A DNA stretch of 64,000 bases from Linyphia triangularis (Eukaryota; Arthropoda; Arachnida; Araneae; Linyphiidae), in the NCBI GenBank assembly GCA_963978545.1, contig OZ021726.1, positions 56,031,959-56,095,958 on the forward strand, read 5' to 3'. Every line of letters begins with the position of its first letter. Within the stretch, counting starts at the first letter, position 1. Below are positions 1-13,204 of this stretch, piece by piece. Made by a program: the position numbers and the translations under genes. The notes beneath the pieces were generated by a model that did not search any database, was not told the origin of the DNA, and worked only from the letters and a program-made list of their open reading frames with translations.

Positions 1-65
1 CGGCTTTTTTGCAGTCGATGTCCGCCACAGAAAGCGTGGTGAATGCAGTAGTAGAATACAGGTAA
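1..65 (+). other. Possible 3' exon fragment at window edge
   Basis: A pyrimidine-rich stretch ending in GCAG (to position 14) looks like a splice acceptor. It is followed by a GC-richer open frame from 15 whose end reads NAVVEYR and then TAA at 63-65. Alternatively the exon could end at 61, before a GTAACA donor at 62. A GC-rich 50-bp patch next to AT-rich repeat DNA is exon-like, but the piece is too short to identify. It might be the last exon of an upstream gene or chance. Nothing further left is visible. Confidence 0.22.
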
Positions 66-124
66 CAAACGAATTGGGGGGGGGGGGGGTCTTCTAATCC
101 AATTATTGTTTGAAAAATCGTAAC

Positions 125-600
125 TAAAAATAATGTAACCGATAAAAACAAATCTTAGTGTTTGCATCTCAATTTAAATATCAAAAACATTTCTATCAGC
201 AAAATGTGTGACTAACTAAGTTTAAAAATTTATTTATTAAAAATGAAAGTGAATTTATGCACTCACATCCAAATATCTTTATAATTATTCTGATTAAAAC
301 AATTTATTTATTTATTTACTAAAACAATTTTGGCTCCAGGAAAGAGTTTCTTCAATGAATGGTTAAATACTATTTCAGCGCGATTGAATGACGGCAAGTT
401 GGTTTACTAGTATTAAAAAAAAAACGAATTTTTAGTAACAGTAACAGCCCCAAAATTTGATAGAATGCATTGTCATCGACATAGAACCTATCTGCCAAAT
501 TTCAGCTCGATTGGATAACAGCAAGGGGGTTAATTAGGCCTCCGCAGATTTGCCAGCCATCGATACGCAAATTCGAAGTTATTTTAAAGGATTTGATAAT
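125..600 (-). repeat. Dispersed repeat family C, copy 1
   Basis: Minus-oriented copy of a non-coding repeat, about 500 bp, also found near 30.7, 42.9, 46.2, 57.2 and 62 kb. Shared blocks include 'gataga.tgcattgtcatcgac', 'ctgccaaatttcagctcgat' and the AATAAAT-rich middle. There is no ORF. The wording of the conserved blocks resembles non-autonomous Helitron-like repeats, but the class is not proven. Confidence 0.7.
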
Positions 601-605
601 GCTCG

Positions 606-3600
606 TCATAAATTTTGTTATATGTGCATGAGTGGTAGATACAATATTCGTCATGTCAAATGCCTTTTTGTTATACAGAGTGGTGACGAACTTTATTTTG
701 AAGTTTTATAATATTGCATTTAATTGTGGCAGTCAAAAAAAAATACATTCTATGTGATTGAATTTATATCTCTTTTGAATTGGAGCTGATATACCATTGC
801 ATCTGCTCTTCTGTACAAATGAGGTTGTAACGACTTAACCGAACGTCTTTTTAAATTCCACCAAATGGTTTGCTATAAACCTGGAAACTATATAAATTCA
901 TTGTTGTTGTTTTAGAGGACACATTTTTTTTTCTGTCAAAAATATTCATCTCTTCTCGAACTATAAAGTAATATTATTACTTAAGTTCTTACAAGAAAGA
1001 TTACGCTTTCAAAACCACACACATTTGAATTTTTAAAGAACTTTTTCAACCATTTCTATAATATCTAGTAATGGTGTTATGACAAATGAACTGATCTATA
1101 TGGTATTCCAACGTTTTGATTTGAATCTTTATATTAGTGAACATTTCAAAGGGAAAAAATATCGGAACATTTAATTTTAATTCCTTTGTATTAAGATAAT
1201 GTAGATAAGGATCCCTTTGTAGAAAAGGTTCCCTGTTTCATTTCGAAATAGTCAGAACTTCCAGAAGATTTTCCTTTAAACAAATAAAATAATTTCCATT
1301 GCCGTAGAATTCATGCTTGAAGTAGTAAAAGCGGATATAGTTTAGGAATTGGTAATGAATACATAGAAATCTTATTGCTTTTATTAATGTTAACTTCGAG
1401 AAGAAAAGAAAAGTTTTTTTTTAAAGAAGTGCTTGGGAAAGAAGGGAGTATATAGATTTTGTGTCTTATGTCTTTTTTTTTTTTTTTTTTTTTTTTTTAA
1501 TTAAATAACTCAATTATCTTTGTCTTTATTTGGACAGCTTTATTCTAAGAGCAAATAAGCAACAAATTGTTCATAATTGAGTTTTTGGGATCGTTGGATT
1601 CGACTTGTCAGTATTTAATGATCGGTAATATATTTACTACAATATATTTTCACTAGTTAGTCACATAACAGTTAAGCGATTCTCCATTGAAGTGTACACT
1701 CCGAAAAGACTTGCGATTTCCGATGCATTTTCCCGAAAACCAGATGGTCGTCGCTTTCCGGGTATTTTCATAAAGATGTCCATTTAGGAATTAACAAACT
1801 CAATTCTACAGCTATAAAAAAAGTACCAGTGTAAAATAAATTATAATTTTAAAGAGCTCAAGTTGTTTTGCAATCCTTGCTATAAACATATGATCTCTTG
1901 ATCTCGTTCAATTAAATACCGTTAAATATATTTACGTTAGAGATGAAATATTTTAGAAAATAATGTCATGTATGGTAATCCAAATTTTTATAGATTGCAC
2001 CACCTTGTCTTGAGCACTTACTAACACCTAATAATCGTTACTGCTGGTTTGTAATATATGTTATTATTTATTAGTGTACATTAAATAATATCCGCTTTTC
2101 TATATCGATTTAAAAGAAAAATCGATTTCAAGGTTATTTCATATTTTGTTCTTTTTGAGGGTACTCAAGTAACTGCAAATATTTGTCAAGTCGTCCCTTA
2201 TGTTGCCTCTTATAGTTGTATACACCCAAATGTTGCGTAACAATAGGGAAGCGTACTGTCGTTCGAATGTTCTCCTGATGAGAAAACATTTAAGTTCGAA
2301 AACGCCTTCCTCGTTTCCATTTTTATTACCGACACCCTGCGTCCACGGTCATTGGCCTGGGGCTGAAAATGGGTCGTCTCACCTGGTTCGAGCCTCATCT
2401 TCAGAACTCGAAAACCGAAGCAGAAAGAAAAAAATACAACTTACTACACTTTCTTTTTCTGTCATGATGACCTAGATTTCAATCACCTGTTTGCATTTCA
2501 AATCGAACACCAGCTTCTTTTCCTCGTCTATTCATATCGGGGGGGTCCGACTTATTTCCAGAACCTTCTATTTCATAATTGTTAGGTGGAGCAACGTCGT
2601 ATGCATTTTTTAATTTTTATTTTGGCATAAGCTATGTGGCAACTCGCGATTCAATTTTTATTACTATTTTATTCGTGAAGGTGGTGTGGCAACACTACTT
2701 TTTATTCTCTGGAAGTAAAGGGACCTGCTACTGGGTAAAAGAAAATGATGCAGAAAAGGAAAGTATAGGTTCATTCACTTCCTCTGTTGAAATTTTGAGG
2801 AGGAAAACTGAATCCGAAGCCTAGGGCTGGATTTTCGTAATTGATTGCGAAATCGAAAGCGAAAATAGAGATTTCGGTAATGTGGACCTATGATGAGTTA
2901 ACGATCGTGTTTCGCGTTCGATTTAACGTACCATTTTAGATCCATCTAGTTTCGGAAGTGATTCATTGCAGTCATTGATGACAATTTTGGAGCGAAGTGG
3001 CTCAATGTGTCAAGGAATTCTATTCTAGGGTTGGTAACCGAATTTGAAAGATACGTAACTTGAAAATTGTAAAGAACAGTTTAATAAAAAATATTAGCAC
3101 TTGGGTGTTTTCCGTTGTTGTACTTGCCTTCCAGGTAAGAAAAGGCGTGCCTCAACTATCTTTGGACAAAAGAAAGATCCTTCGTTTGTCTGAAAGGCGT
3201 TGGCTATGGTATGCAGACAATTAACATAAATTTCACCAATTACACAACGTATTTGAGAAGCTTGGAATGTTAGTTTAGTTTGACTTTCCATTACAAACTT
3301 ACCAAAACAGACGCACAATGTTTTTGTTGGTTTGTGAAAATCTTCTATTTCCAAAAATATAATCGAAGATAATATCTGTTTTTAAAAAATGATTTCCTTA
3401 CTTGAAGTGAACTTGTCGAATAAGTTTTATTTTTGTAACTTTCAAAAGTTTAGTCGACTATGTTAAAATTATATTGCCAAAAATTTATCTCGCAATTCGC
3501 GTCATCGGTCTTCTGAAGAGTAATTTTTAAATTAACATTTCATTTCATAATAATCTAATTTTAGCCAGTGCAGGCGAACAATAGAATCTAAATCTACTCA

Positions 3601-4331
3601 ATAAAAATTATATAGTACCAGACCAGGATTATTTGGTTTAATTGTATAATTTCAACTAGAAAATTCGAAAGTAATTCGATTTTGTCAGCTAAAGTAATTC
3701 TTGGAGCTGGAATAATTCTTGATTATTCTTAACTTTCAAATTGAACCTAATTCGAAAGTTAAAAATAATACAGGATTACTCAAAGCTTTAACTGATAAAA
3801 TATAATTTTTTTCGAATTCCCTCGTTATAATCATTCAACAATTCACCCACATTTTCAGCCCTAACTAAGCAACTTGTCTGGTCCTTCCTCACAGCGAATT
3901 TCCTTTTCTATGTTCTGCACCTACTCTTGAAGGCATTTTGTTCGAATTTTGAATGTTGATCGATGATTTTCAAAAATTTTAAGTTTTGTGTGCCTTAATT
4001 TAGAATTTCTTTCTGCTTGATTTCCCCCCCTTCATGACACACAACATTTACCTAGTAGTTAAAGCAGCTTTGTTAGCATGTTTCTCATCCAAAGTCGGTA
4101 AGATGAAGAAGGAAATTTTGAAACGTTAGTTGTACAATTTTTTTTACACCTACATCCACGTTGTTGTGAAGTGTTTTACAATTTCGTTTAAGAAATTTTA
4201 TCTCATTTCTTGGACAACAAAGTGTATTAGAATGTGTAAACTAAGCTAACTTTTGTTTGTTGTAAAAGAAAGAAAAAAAAATTACATGAAACAGCACATT
4301 TTAGAATTTGTCACCCACTAAAAATCCAGCG
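606..4331. other. Gene-free AT-rich stretch
   Basis: No supportable gene. It contains a 26-base T run at 1473-1498 and only short open frames (60-91 codons) without recognisable motifs. The frames at 2200-2475, 2579-2824 and 3094-3354 lie in slightly GC-richer DNA and could be old transposon debris, but I recognise nothing in them. Confidence 0.6.
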
Positions 4332-4339
4332 CAACTACC

Positions 4340-5683
4340 CAAGGCTGTAGCCAGGATTTTTTTTCGGGGGGGGGTTAAGGTGGAAGATTTAAGTTGCAGT
4401 TTTGCAACCACTCAAAGCAGATTTTTTTCATTTTTGATTTTATCTCATTAAGCAAGAGACTCAAATTCATATTGCATTGATGACCGGTATAATAATTATT
4501 CAGGTCATCAATGTAATATGAGTTTAAGTCTCTCGATTTAAAATTATTAATGCAAATACATACAACAATGAAAATATCTTTGAAGACCATGAATTTAAGT
4601 CATCTTTTTTAACTGACATCTCAAGAAATTGACAAAAATATTCAGAGACCAGATTGTAGTTTTCAATCTGAAGTACTTCAAATAAATAAAGTCGACTATC
4701 CAAACTCTAGAAGAGGTTCGTCCATTCTTTATAACTGGAAATCCGAAATCAAAGGAAGACATCAAAAATATAAAGATACCCATTAAAAATACATTCGAAA
4801 AAGGCCATTATGAAGGAAATAAAACAATGCCATAAAAAGTCTTAAAGTTTCATTTTCAAATATTACTGTTTACTCATTTTGTTTATATTTTTACAATTAT
4901 AATTTTATGATAAGTATTTTTTATATAAACTGATAACTTTTTGTTACATTTAAGCTTGCATTACATCATCTTGCAAAATTAAGTAATTTATTAATTAAAA
5001 AGTCCCATTTGTACCGTTAAGTTCAGTTCATGGGCACATATAAAATGTTTCTTTTTTAATTACATGAATTAAAAATTATGATCTTAAAAAATTATGAGTT
5101 GAGTTATATTCAGGTGAATTAACTTTTCCATTTAAGTAGAAAGAAAAAAAAACTGTAAAAGTGAACCACTGTGCTCCCATCTACAACAGGATACGCCGAG
5201 AAGTTTTTGAAAAGTTTTCTCCAACTTTTTTGGGGCAAACAGGAATGTCTCGAAATGTGCTTAACAGCTTAACTAACTTTTGCACAACTTCGTTTAGAAG
5301 GCATAAAATTAAATAATGATGTTTGCTTACTTCTTTTCATTGTAACGATTGCGAATAATAAATGTTATGATAAATGCTTTCATCAAGCTGAAAAATATCA
5401 ATCATTGAAAGTTCAGGCTCAGTTCACTTCTTTTCGGAACGCTTCTTTCTAACCAGATTAAAAACAAAAAATAAGTTTTTCTATGTGACGTCATAGTTAA
5501 CTTTTTTTTTTTTTATGGTTTTGCAACTTTGGTGGTCGTCATTGCAAGTTTGTTTGTTTTCTTGGATTCAAGAAGGAAAAAAAAGAGAAAAGTAAAGAAG
5601 GGGAAGTGGTGAAGCAAGATTTTACACAATTTCGGGGGGGGGGGGGGTTTGTCCCGGGGGTCCCCCCCCTCCCTACGGCCCTG
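4340..5683. mobile_element. Non-autonomous hAT-type element (1.34 kb)
   Basis: Bounded by an identical 8-bp direct repeat CAACTACC (4332-4339 and 5684-5691). It starts CAAGGCTGTAG and ends CTACGGCCCTG, which are imperfect inverted repeats (9 of 11). An 8-bp target duplication with CAGGG-like ends is the hallmark of hAT transposons. Long G/C homopolymers sit just inside both ends. No transposase frame remains, so it is non-autonomous or decayed. Confidence 0.8.
4455..4533. repeat. Long hairpin inside the hAT-type element
   Basis: Inverted arms of 31 bp (4455-4485 and 4503-4533, about 28 of 31 paired) around a 17-base AT loop. The arms begin AGAGACT and end ATGACC. It lies about 115 bp inside the left end of the 4340-5683 element, so it is likely part of that element's structure. 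Confidence 0.85.
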
Positions 5684-5691
5684 CAACTACC

Positions 5692-6665
5692 CCTTCGATT
5701 GTTAAATTTTCAAAAAAAAAAAAAAAAAAAAACTGAAGAAGAAGAAGGAAAGACGACTTTTCACATAATCGCAAAATTTCACAAAAAATTGCAATCAAAT
5801 CGGAAAATTCCTCTGTCGAAATTTGAAGGCTAACAAAGATAATTACTGAACAAAGGCATTGAGAAGGGCTTGTTTAAAAATTTTATTTTCAAGAATAGCT
5901 GCCATTTAGATTGTCGAGATTTTATCCTAAAAAGAATCTTCTCATAATCTGGGATCTTGAAACACACCTTTTCCCACTGAGACTTTTCCCCTCTGTTCCC
6001 ATCGGCCTTTATTTCTGACCGTGTGGCGTCCTTGAAATTAAAATGCCGAATTTCGAAATATACAGGAAGCATGAAAATTTTAGTGACATTACCTGTCGAG
6101 ACTGTCTTTGGAAAGAGTCGAAAAATAGCTTTACGACACACGTGGTAAATTGCAAACAATAGACTCCAGTTTCCGACTACGTTATAATAGAACTTGGGTA
6201 CATGGCGCAGGAGTAAATACTTCTCTAAAAGTGAAAAGCACTTGAAGATTTGTCAGATAATACACCTGGAGATGTTTGCTTTGTCAACAAAACTTACATG
6301 TTTCAGAACACTTATTCCTTAGTTTTAATAAGTGTTTTAAATAACGCATTGTTACGAATTGAATTTTCTCTAATGAAATTATGACATATCTTTTACTAAA
6401 TAAAAACTGTAACTTATTCTTCGTTTCAAAGGCTCACAAAACCTCTTCAAACACAGTAAACTCGGTACGAGCTTCAATAAAAGCTTCAGTACTTACAATT
6501 TCGGATATATCGATAATTCAGACTCCGCAACAAGTGCTGAGCTCCTTTCAGAGCAGCGCTCGAATGCTTTATTGAAGTTCTCCAGTGAAACTTCATCTGC
6601 CTGTTCGGATAAAGTTTCGGAGACTTCATCTTGAGTGGAGTATATTTTGTTACAAGTGTATTGTG
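5692..6665. other. Gap between the two hAT-type elements
   Basis: No gene supported. An A-run at about 5711-5730 and a 109-codon minus frame (5830-6159) with no recognisable motif are the only features. The frame's length is not unusual for a 64-kb window. Confidence 0.5.
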
Positions 6666-6673
6666 TTTCCACT

Positions 6674-9600
6674 CAGGGCCGTCACTAAGAATTTTGGTTG
6701 GGGGGGCGTAAACATCGTTTTGCCGACTGAAATCAAAGCATGTCCGGTGTAAATGTAGAAAATATAAATTAAGGTGTTAATAAATTGTTAACTAATTTTT
6801 ATTAATGTAAAATTAACGTATAAATAATTTTTAATTAATATATGAATAATTACTACATAATTATTAATTAATGTCAAACTAATTGTTAATGCATTTTTTT
6901 TTATTTAATTGTGAATTATTTTATTTAATGTGCAATTAATTTTAATTACTTTTAAATTACCATCTAACCAATTTTTAATATTTTATGGCATTTTATTAAT
7001 ACGTAATTAATGTCAAATTTCAAGTAAATTCCCATCATATTATAGTTAAAATTCCTTCAAATTCATTTAATTTTTATTTCTTTTTAGTAAATTACCCCTT
7101 CCTCTCCGAACAAAGAAGATTATTTTTGGAAGCGTTTTTATTTGGGGGCAGGGGGGGGGAGACATTTATACTTTGCAGATGGATAGAATTTTCCCCTACA
7201 ATCTTAAACCAATTCAGTAACCTGAGTAGTACAAGTGCTTCTTTCGATACAACTTTTTTTTTTAATTTTCAAATTATAGTTTCGAAAAAAATTAATTAAA
7301 CGTGTAAAAGTGCTTGGAAATAGCACTTTAACACGAAATTAAATTGACGAAAATTATTGATCAAATAGGTGACTTTTTTATAAAGAATTGTATAGAAAAA
7401 AATTAATTCTGGAAAATTCTTTTTTTTTTTTTTTAATTCTGGCGTACTATTGCTATTACAGAAAATTCCCTACGCGAAGCACTGCAATTGTTATAATAGA
7501 TACAATGTCAGGGACATAAGAAACATTCACTTGCACTCCCACCCCTCTGGCTTTCAAAAAATAAAGTAACATGGGGAAAAAAAATTTAATTTACAAGAAA
7601 AAAATATATAGATATTAATTTATCAATTTAAACAGAACATTAATGCACAATTATTAACTAACATCCAATTAGGAAATCCAATTCCCATCTTCGAAAAATC
7701 AAGGATTGAACAAAAACTTAAGTCGCCTTACACCTCCCTATTTTGTTAATTACTTAATTTTTAAGTACTTTTTAACACATTTTCCTAACTAAAACAGAAC
7801 AATTTTTGATTTTTCTTGAAAAGTGTATTAATAGTTAAACTTAATTTTTTTGTAACAATTCAATCCAGGAACTTACTTCTTAAAAGTAGTTACTTCGAGT
7901 ATATATTTTTATCAAAATTGCTGGATTTAATTTCATGATTTTTTTGTGGTTTTTCACTGATGTGGTATGGTTTTTCAGCAATAATTTCTGTAAATATTGT
8001 TCGTTTTTTGAACAATAATCATTTGTTCAAGAAGGAAAGTATACTTGAAAATGCTAGTTTTTTTCCTAAGCTGGGTTAAAAATGAAATGGATTACTTTAG
8101 CATTAAACCAAACTATAGTATTTATATGCAGAAAGGTAATTTATTCGCAACTAAAAGAACTTCGAATTTAGTGACAAAATATTCAGATCTATAAATAAGC
8201 ATGTCATAATTTTTAGCACAACAATCCAAACTATATAAGGAATAGTACCTGTGGCGTTTTTTGTGGGAAATGGGGGGGGGGGGGGTAGAGAGATGTATTC
8301 AAATCTACAGTGTTATTCCGATCTTGAGGAAGAACAAGTTGCACATTTGATCTTCAAAGCAAGAGAAACGTCACTATCAATATGAAATTTCCAAAAACTC
8401 ACCCTCATATCCCTTACCCACATGTAATGGTTATTATCCTAACTTGAGATTTATTGATCCAATTTGAAATATTTTTAAATATATTTAGACTAAAAAATCT
8501 TAGTTTATCTCAAAGGCAATTTTTCCCAATGTTAACGAGTATAAAGTGGTGAAATCCAAGATAGGTTGGTTGTTTTTCAGATTTATTAAGCGCAATGGCA
8601 ACACAAAGGTCAAACTGCGGAAGAAATCGAGGATAGGAGTGAAAGTATACTCACAATTTGCAATAGACTGAACCTGGTTGTACCTGACAATGTCGGGCCA
8701 CAGCTATTTGAGCACGTTTACACATTAAGAATTTTAGATAGTATTATAATAAACCTTTCAGTACTTTTCCAAAGATTATTTTGTTGGAATAAATACGATA
8801 TTGCATTCCAGTTTACATGTGGTATGTACTATTTTGGGAATGCATTTTCAATATATGAAGTACAAGGTGGTCATAAAGAGGCCTTGCCGATATATGTGTC
8901 AGCACATGAAACAAAACGCTTCGCTTCTTCGAAACGCCGGCCAAAGAACACAACTAGTTCAGCCAAAATTCAAAAACTTAATTCTAATTTCTAACTGACA
9001 GAAAACATATAAATATAACATAACATCACATAAAGCAACCCAGACGGCGCCACCCAACCCAACGATTGGTGGAACAAAAAATCAGGCTGCAGTCCGCAGA
9101 GGCGTCGGAAATGAAAAACAAAAAAAAAGAAATATATAACAGAGCACATATTCTCACAATATGTGCCTCTAACTTCCGTTCCGTTCAACAGATTGAGATG
9201 AGATTTCAAGTATAGTTATTCAGAAGTATGAGCACGGGATTCTGTGAATTTCAACAAATGGCGCTCACGCGGTTTTGTTTATGGTTACAGACACACGAAA
9301 TTTTCGAATGACAACACCTACTTTTTCTTGTCACAAAATGCTCAGTGCCTGAGAAAACCCTAAAGAGCGTTGAAACGGTACGTGTATCACAAAAAAATGG
9401 ACGCATTATGCACGCACAGAAAAAAGGCTGTGTGAATGGCCAATTAAAACGTGATCGAGGCGTACGATGGAAATTTGCATTTGACAGAGGCCAAAGTTCA
9501 CATGAGTGCCATCACAGGCAATTTAATCGGTTTTCTAAGCTGAATATTTGGCGAGCGGCCTACATTGCTCCGATCGTGTTTTTGCTGGCAGTTCGCAGAT

Positions 9601-10483
9601 TTGTTTTTTTTGTAAGTTCATAACGCGTCCTTTTTTGTGATACATGTACCGTTCCAATGCTCTTCAGAGTTTTCGCATGCGATGATCATTTTTCGATACG
9701 AAAAAGTGGGTGTTGCCATTCGGGTCAATATGCGGGTCAATTTTCGTATACAATTTTTTTTTTTTTTTTAAATTTTGTATAAAACCTTTAACTCATATGA
9801 TGTACATTACACACTTTATGTAATTGAAGTTTAATGGGTTTGTCATGTTTTATGAGGCTTTATCTGACGTACCACAAATACAAGTATATCAAAGTTATCT
9901 AATGTCAGTGAAAATATCAATGATTAGATTATTTTAATGTTCCTGTCAAAAAGGATATGCTTACTCCAACTCAAAATTGCCGATCGTCAACTTAGGCTGT
10001 ATTGTGATCACAATTTTGTAATACTAATGATGATTTTAATTATTTGTGCTTTTTTCCATTCAATATGTTTTGAAACTTCCGTCACCAGGCATTTTTAAAA
10101 GAAAGGGATGAAATTTCAGAAATTTGCCGACTATTAGCCTTTCTAAAAATTTTGACTGGGTGACATAATGAAGATATTTATATGGTAATATTTGCGATCG
10201 CAGTCCATCATTGTAGGCGGCAAAAAAAACCACCGACTCCCCTATAATAGACTTCTAGTGTAAAAATGCCGATTCCTCACACTCGGGTCACTCTGCATTC
10301 CGATATTTTTAATATTTTTTGTTCAATTACTATTATTATTTTTTCATTCAATTCGATTTTATTGTGGATCGACTTTAGAAAAAAAAAATTTCGCTAAAAT
10401 TTAGAAAATTTGCCGACTGTCCAATTTTCTACAACTTTGGGGGGGCGAGTCGCCCCCTACGCCCCCCATTCGCGTCGTCCCTG
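6674..10483. mobile_element. hAT-type element relic (3.8 kb)
   Basis: Starts CAGGGCCGTCAC and ends GTCGTCCCTG. It is flanked by a perfect 8-bp target duplication TTTCCACT (6666-6673 and 10484-10491). A 'TTGCCGACTG' motif lies near each end (about 6720 and 10410), and a G-rich/C-rich block is subterminal. The interior is AT-rich. A degenerate array of TTAATTAAT-type words fills about 6770-7060, and a second transposon is nested at 9305-9721. No transposase frame survives, so this is a dead or non-autonomous hAT element enlarged by later insertions. Confidence 0.85.
9305..9721. mobile_element. Long-inverted-repeat MITE nested in the hAT relic
   Basis: The left arm begins CGAATGACAACACC (about 9305) and the right arm ends GGTGTTGCCATTCG (about 9721). 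Arms of roughly 160 bp pair across a central loop of about 85 bp. Shared arm blocks include 'ACGGTACRTGTATCACAAAAAA' (given with R for A/G). The arrangement is fold-back-like. Shadow frames at 9345-9623 are explained by it. The target duplication could not be fixed by eye. Confidence 0.8.
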
Positions 10484-10491
10484 TTTCCACT

Positions 10492-12535
10492 CAAAGGTTA
10501 ACTAGTAGCTGTGGACTAGAGCAACAGAAGTATTCTTTTCCTGTCATTCCATCAAAAAAATTAACCAAAGTGTAGAAAAGTCATTTCGAGATGTAGGCAG
10601 ATATGATGTCAAGGACAACAAGTGATGGTGGGCGAGACATTTAAACGTTTTAATGGAGATTTTTTGTCCTTCTAGCCTCTATAGCCAAATACTTAGAAGT
10701 TTTAAACTAAATCTTATCTAAAATTGCGTCCTTAGAATTATTTTCGCGTGTTGAACGCAAAATCATTTGTTCACTAAATTCATAATGCTTAATTGTATCT
10801 TTCAAGGATGATTACAAGCGGTCGCACGCGCAATTTTGTATGCATCAACGCATCTATATATTACTTGTATGCTAAGAATCTGAGATGTGTCTACAAGGCT
10901 GGGAGGTGTGCTTGAAAGGGGTGTGGACGTGATGCATATATGTATAACCATGATTTTCTTGAGTTACTTTGGCGATTCCTTGAGCTCAAAATTCCTTGAC
11001 TTTGGGGATGTCATCTTTTGTATTTGTGTAGACCAGTTACTTCATTTGTCTGACTCTAAAATAAGAATGTCTTCAAAATATTAAAATGCAGAATATAATT
11101 CTTCAGAATGTCTCCCACAGCAAATTGAACCGCACGATATTTGATAAAATCACCAAAATGTACGCGAATTTATATGAAAGTAATACTTAATGATCCTTCC
11201 GTCTTTACCTATGTATGTCTATGGTCTTTACTCAGTAAGCACATCCTGTAGTAAAATAACTACAGAGAGTATGAATAGTTTAAAATAATATTCCATACTT
11301 CTTTATACCACATTATTATATAGCATTTGATTGTTATGTAGTTTGCGATATCCTACCTTTTTTATTCACTCCGAATAATAAAATACAATTAAATTCTATT
11401 TGTAATAAAGAAAAATTGTTCAGGCAATTTTTGTATTTAGAAATCAGCAGAATAGTTAAGAAAATCGCCCAATCACAGTGAGAAATATTTTTTTTTTAAC
11501 AGCCAAAGTATGAAACCAGATATTAAAAAAATTATTTTGGATCAGAGTCTTCCATCAGTACAATACGAAAAACCTTTATTTTCGATAATTTTTTTACATG
11601 AAGCATTCAATAAATTCATTGCATGTTAATTCGCAAGAAAAATATTACAAATTTTACTTACATACACACTTATACACACAAATATGTATGTATTCAGGCT
11701 ATTCTATTTTCTTTTATGTTCCATTCTAAAAATATCTGACAAAATTAAACATTAATCCTTATAGATCAGGTGCTCAATATTGCGCACATTAGTTCAAAAC
11801 TGCAATATTTTTCTGAGAAATTGTTCTGTGAGCATTAGAAAATTTGATGCCTACTTTTGTATTCGAAAAATTGGTATGTATAGCTTCTGAGCGTTAGTGC
11901 TGGAGTGACCTTTAAATTTAAAAAATAAACTTCATATCTTCCCTTTAGTAAATGTTCGAATATTGGTTTCTTCAAAAGATCTTTAATTTAAATTGCATTT
12001 TAAAAATTGAACTCTAGACTGGGAGGGTTAAAGGTAAGCGAGGGATTATTTGGCAACGCCTTGGATCATCAGAAACTCCAAAGGTTGAAAACCTTTTAGG
12101 AATGTGTGGGTAGAATTTTTGACACCCATTGACCCTCCTTGCCCACAAAAGAAGAATAGAGTTGGATGAAAGTAGACGAAAAGTGGTCTGGTTAGTTAAT
12201 GCTTTTCAAAGTTACCATTTAAACGTTAAGCAAATCAAATTTGACCGATTTGACAAAAAAAAATTCTATTAGCATATTTAAAATAAAATGCCAAAGATGA
12301 ATTTATTAGTGGTGAACTAATTCTAATACATTGGTTTTTATAATTTTGTTTTTAATGGAATTCGGGAACAATATACAAAATTGATTTATTGCTAAAGATC
12401 TTGGTAAAAGTTGTGTTACATGCTTTATTTACAAAGGATGGGGCCATATACAAATTTAATGAATTATCTGCCAAGTTTATTTCAATTTTTTTTTTTTCAT
12501 TTCTCCACGTTTTGGAACATATTGATCTCAAAAAA
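10492..12535. other. Gene-free stretch
   Basis: AT-rich DNA with no supportable gene. The longest frame is 65 codons at 10887 and is not recognisable. Confidence 0.5.
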
Positions 12536-12539
12536 GTGG

Positions 12540-13060
12540 TCTAGAAAAAATGTCTGTCTGTGTGTATGTGTGTAAGTAACTCCCTGATGTTCAAATTTGG
12601 TGTGCGGGTTGGTGATGGCACAAGGACCTACCATTAAGGTTTTCGTCAAAATCGCGCATGCGCATGAGGCAGTTGCCTTTGAAAAAATTGTGTTTTTCAA
12701 TGATTGCTAAAAAACGGCTCAAACGATTTTGATAAAAATCGCTGTGGAAATTCCTCTTAATGTGTTCTAAACATCCCCTCCTCCGAAAATCTCGTAAAAA
12801 TGCTTTAATGGCGTAAAAAGTTGAAAAACGAATGCCTTCAATACTGAGTTCTCTTTGCTTGAACATAGCTCATCAACGATCATTTTTTCTCCTCTTCTCA
12901 GTTTTACTTTTAAAAAAGGATAATATAAGAATTATCGCAAAAAAATATCGCCAATCTGCTCATTTTTTCTAAATGAATAATGACAATATAAAAATGGCGA
13001 ATGATACAAATCCACGTCAGTCTTATAGTGTAAATGAAAGTTGTGCAATGTTCCACCCAA
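12540..13060 (+). repeat. Dispersed repeat family B, near-complete copy
   Basis: Begins with a TGTCTGTCTGTGTG lead and ends with 'GTTGTGCAATGTTCCAC'. Conserved blocks run in this order: 'CATTAAGGTTTTCGTCAAAAT', 'AAAACGGCTC.AA.GATTTTGAT', 'GTAAAAATGC.TTAATGGCG', 'CATCAACGATC', 'ATCGCCAAWCTG', 'GTTGTGCRATGTTCCAC'. The lead and the CTAG-like end seen in other copies resemble Helitron/Helentron non-autonomous elements. Frames at 12497-12866 are shadows of this repeat. Confidence 0.75.
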
Positions 13061-13126
13061 ATAGTTTAATATAAAGTGCAAATAAAGGCCGAGTAAGTAG
13101 TGATAATTAGCAATTCAATTAGTAAT

Positions 13127-13127
<1 letters not shown>

Positions 13128-13161
<34 letters not shown>
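13128..13161. repeat. T34 homopolymer
   Basis: Uninterrupted run of 34 T between a family B copy and a family A copy. Confidence 0.95.
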
Positions 13162-13166
<5 letters not shown>

Positions 13167-13204
13167 AGAATATCGAGAGGTATTTTTCTCCTAACAATAG
13201 GTTT

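Noticed and set aside
2210..2475. Overlapping plus/minus frames in a GC-richer patch with a GTGAGA donor-like word on the minus strand
   Set aside because: Neither frame resembles a known protein, and there is no acceptor or partner exon in sight.
3094..3354. 86-codon minus-strand frame ending near ATTAAA
   Set aside because: Cysteines and a possible poly(A) signal drew attention, but no family could be recognised and there is no upstream exon evidence.
5830..6159. 109-codon minus-strand frame
   Set aside because: No recognisable motif, no splice or start context and no codon bias. Length within chance for this window.
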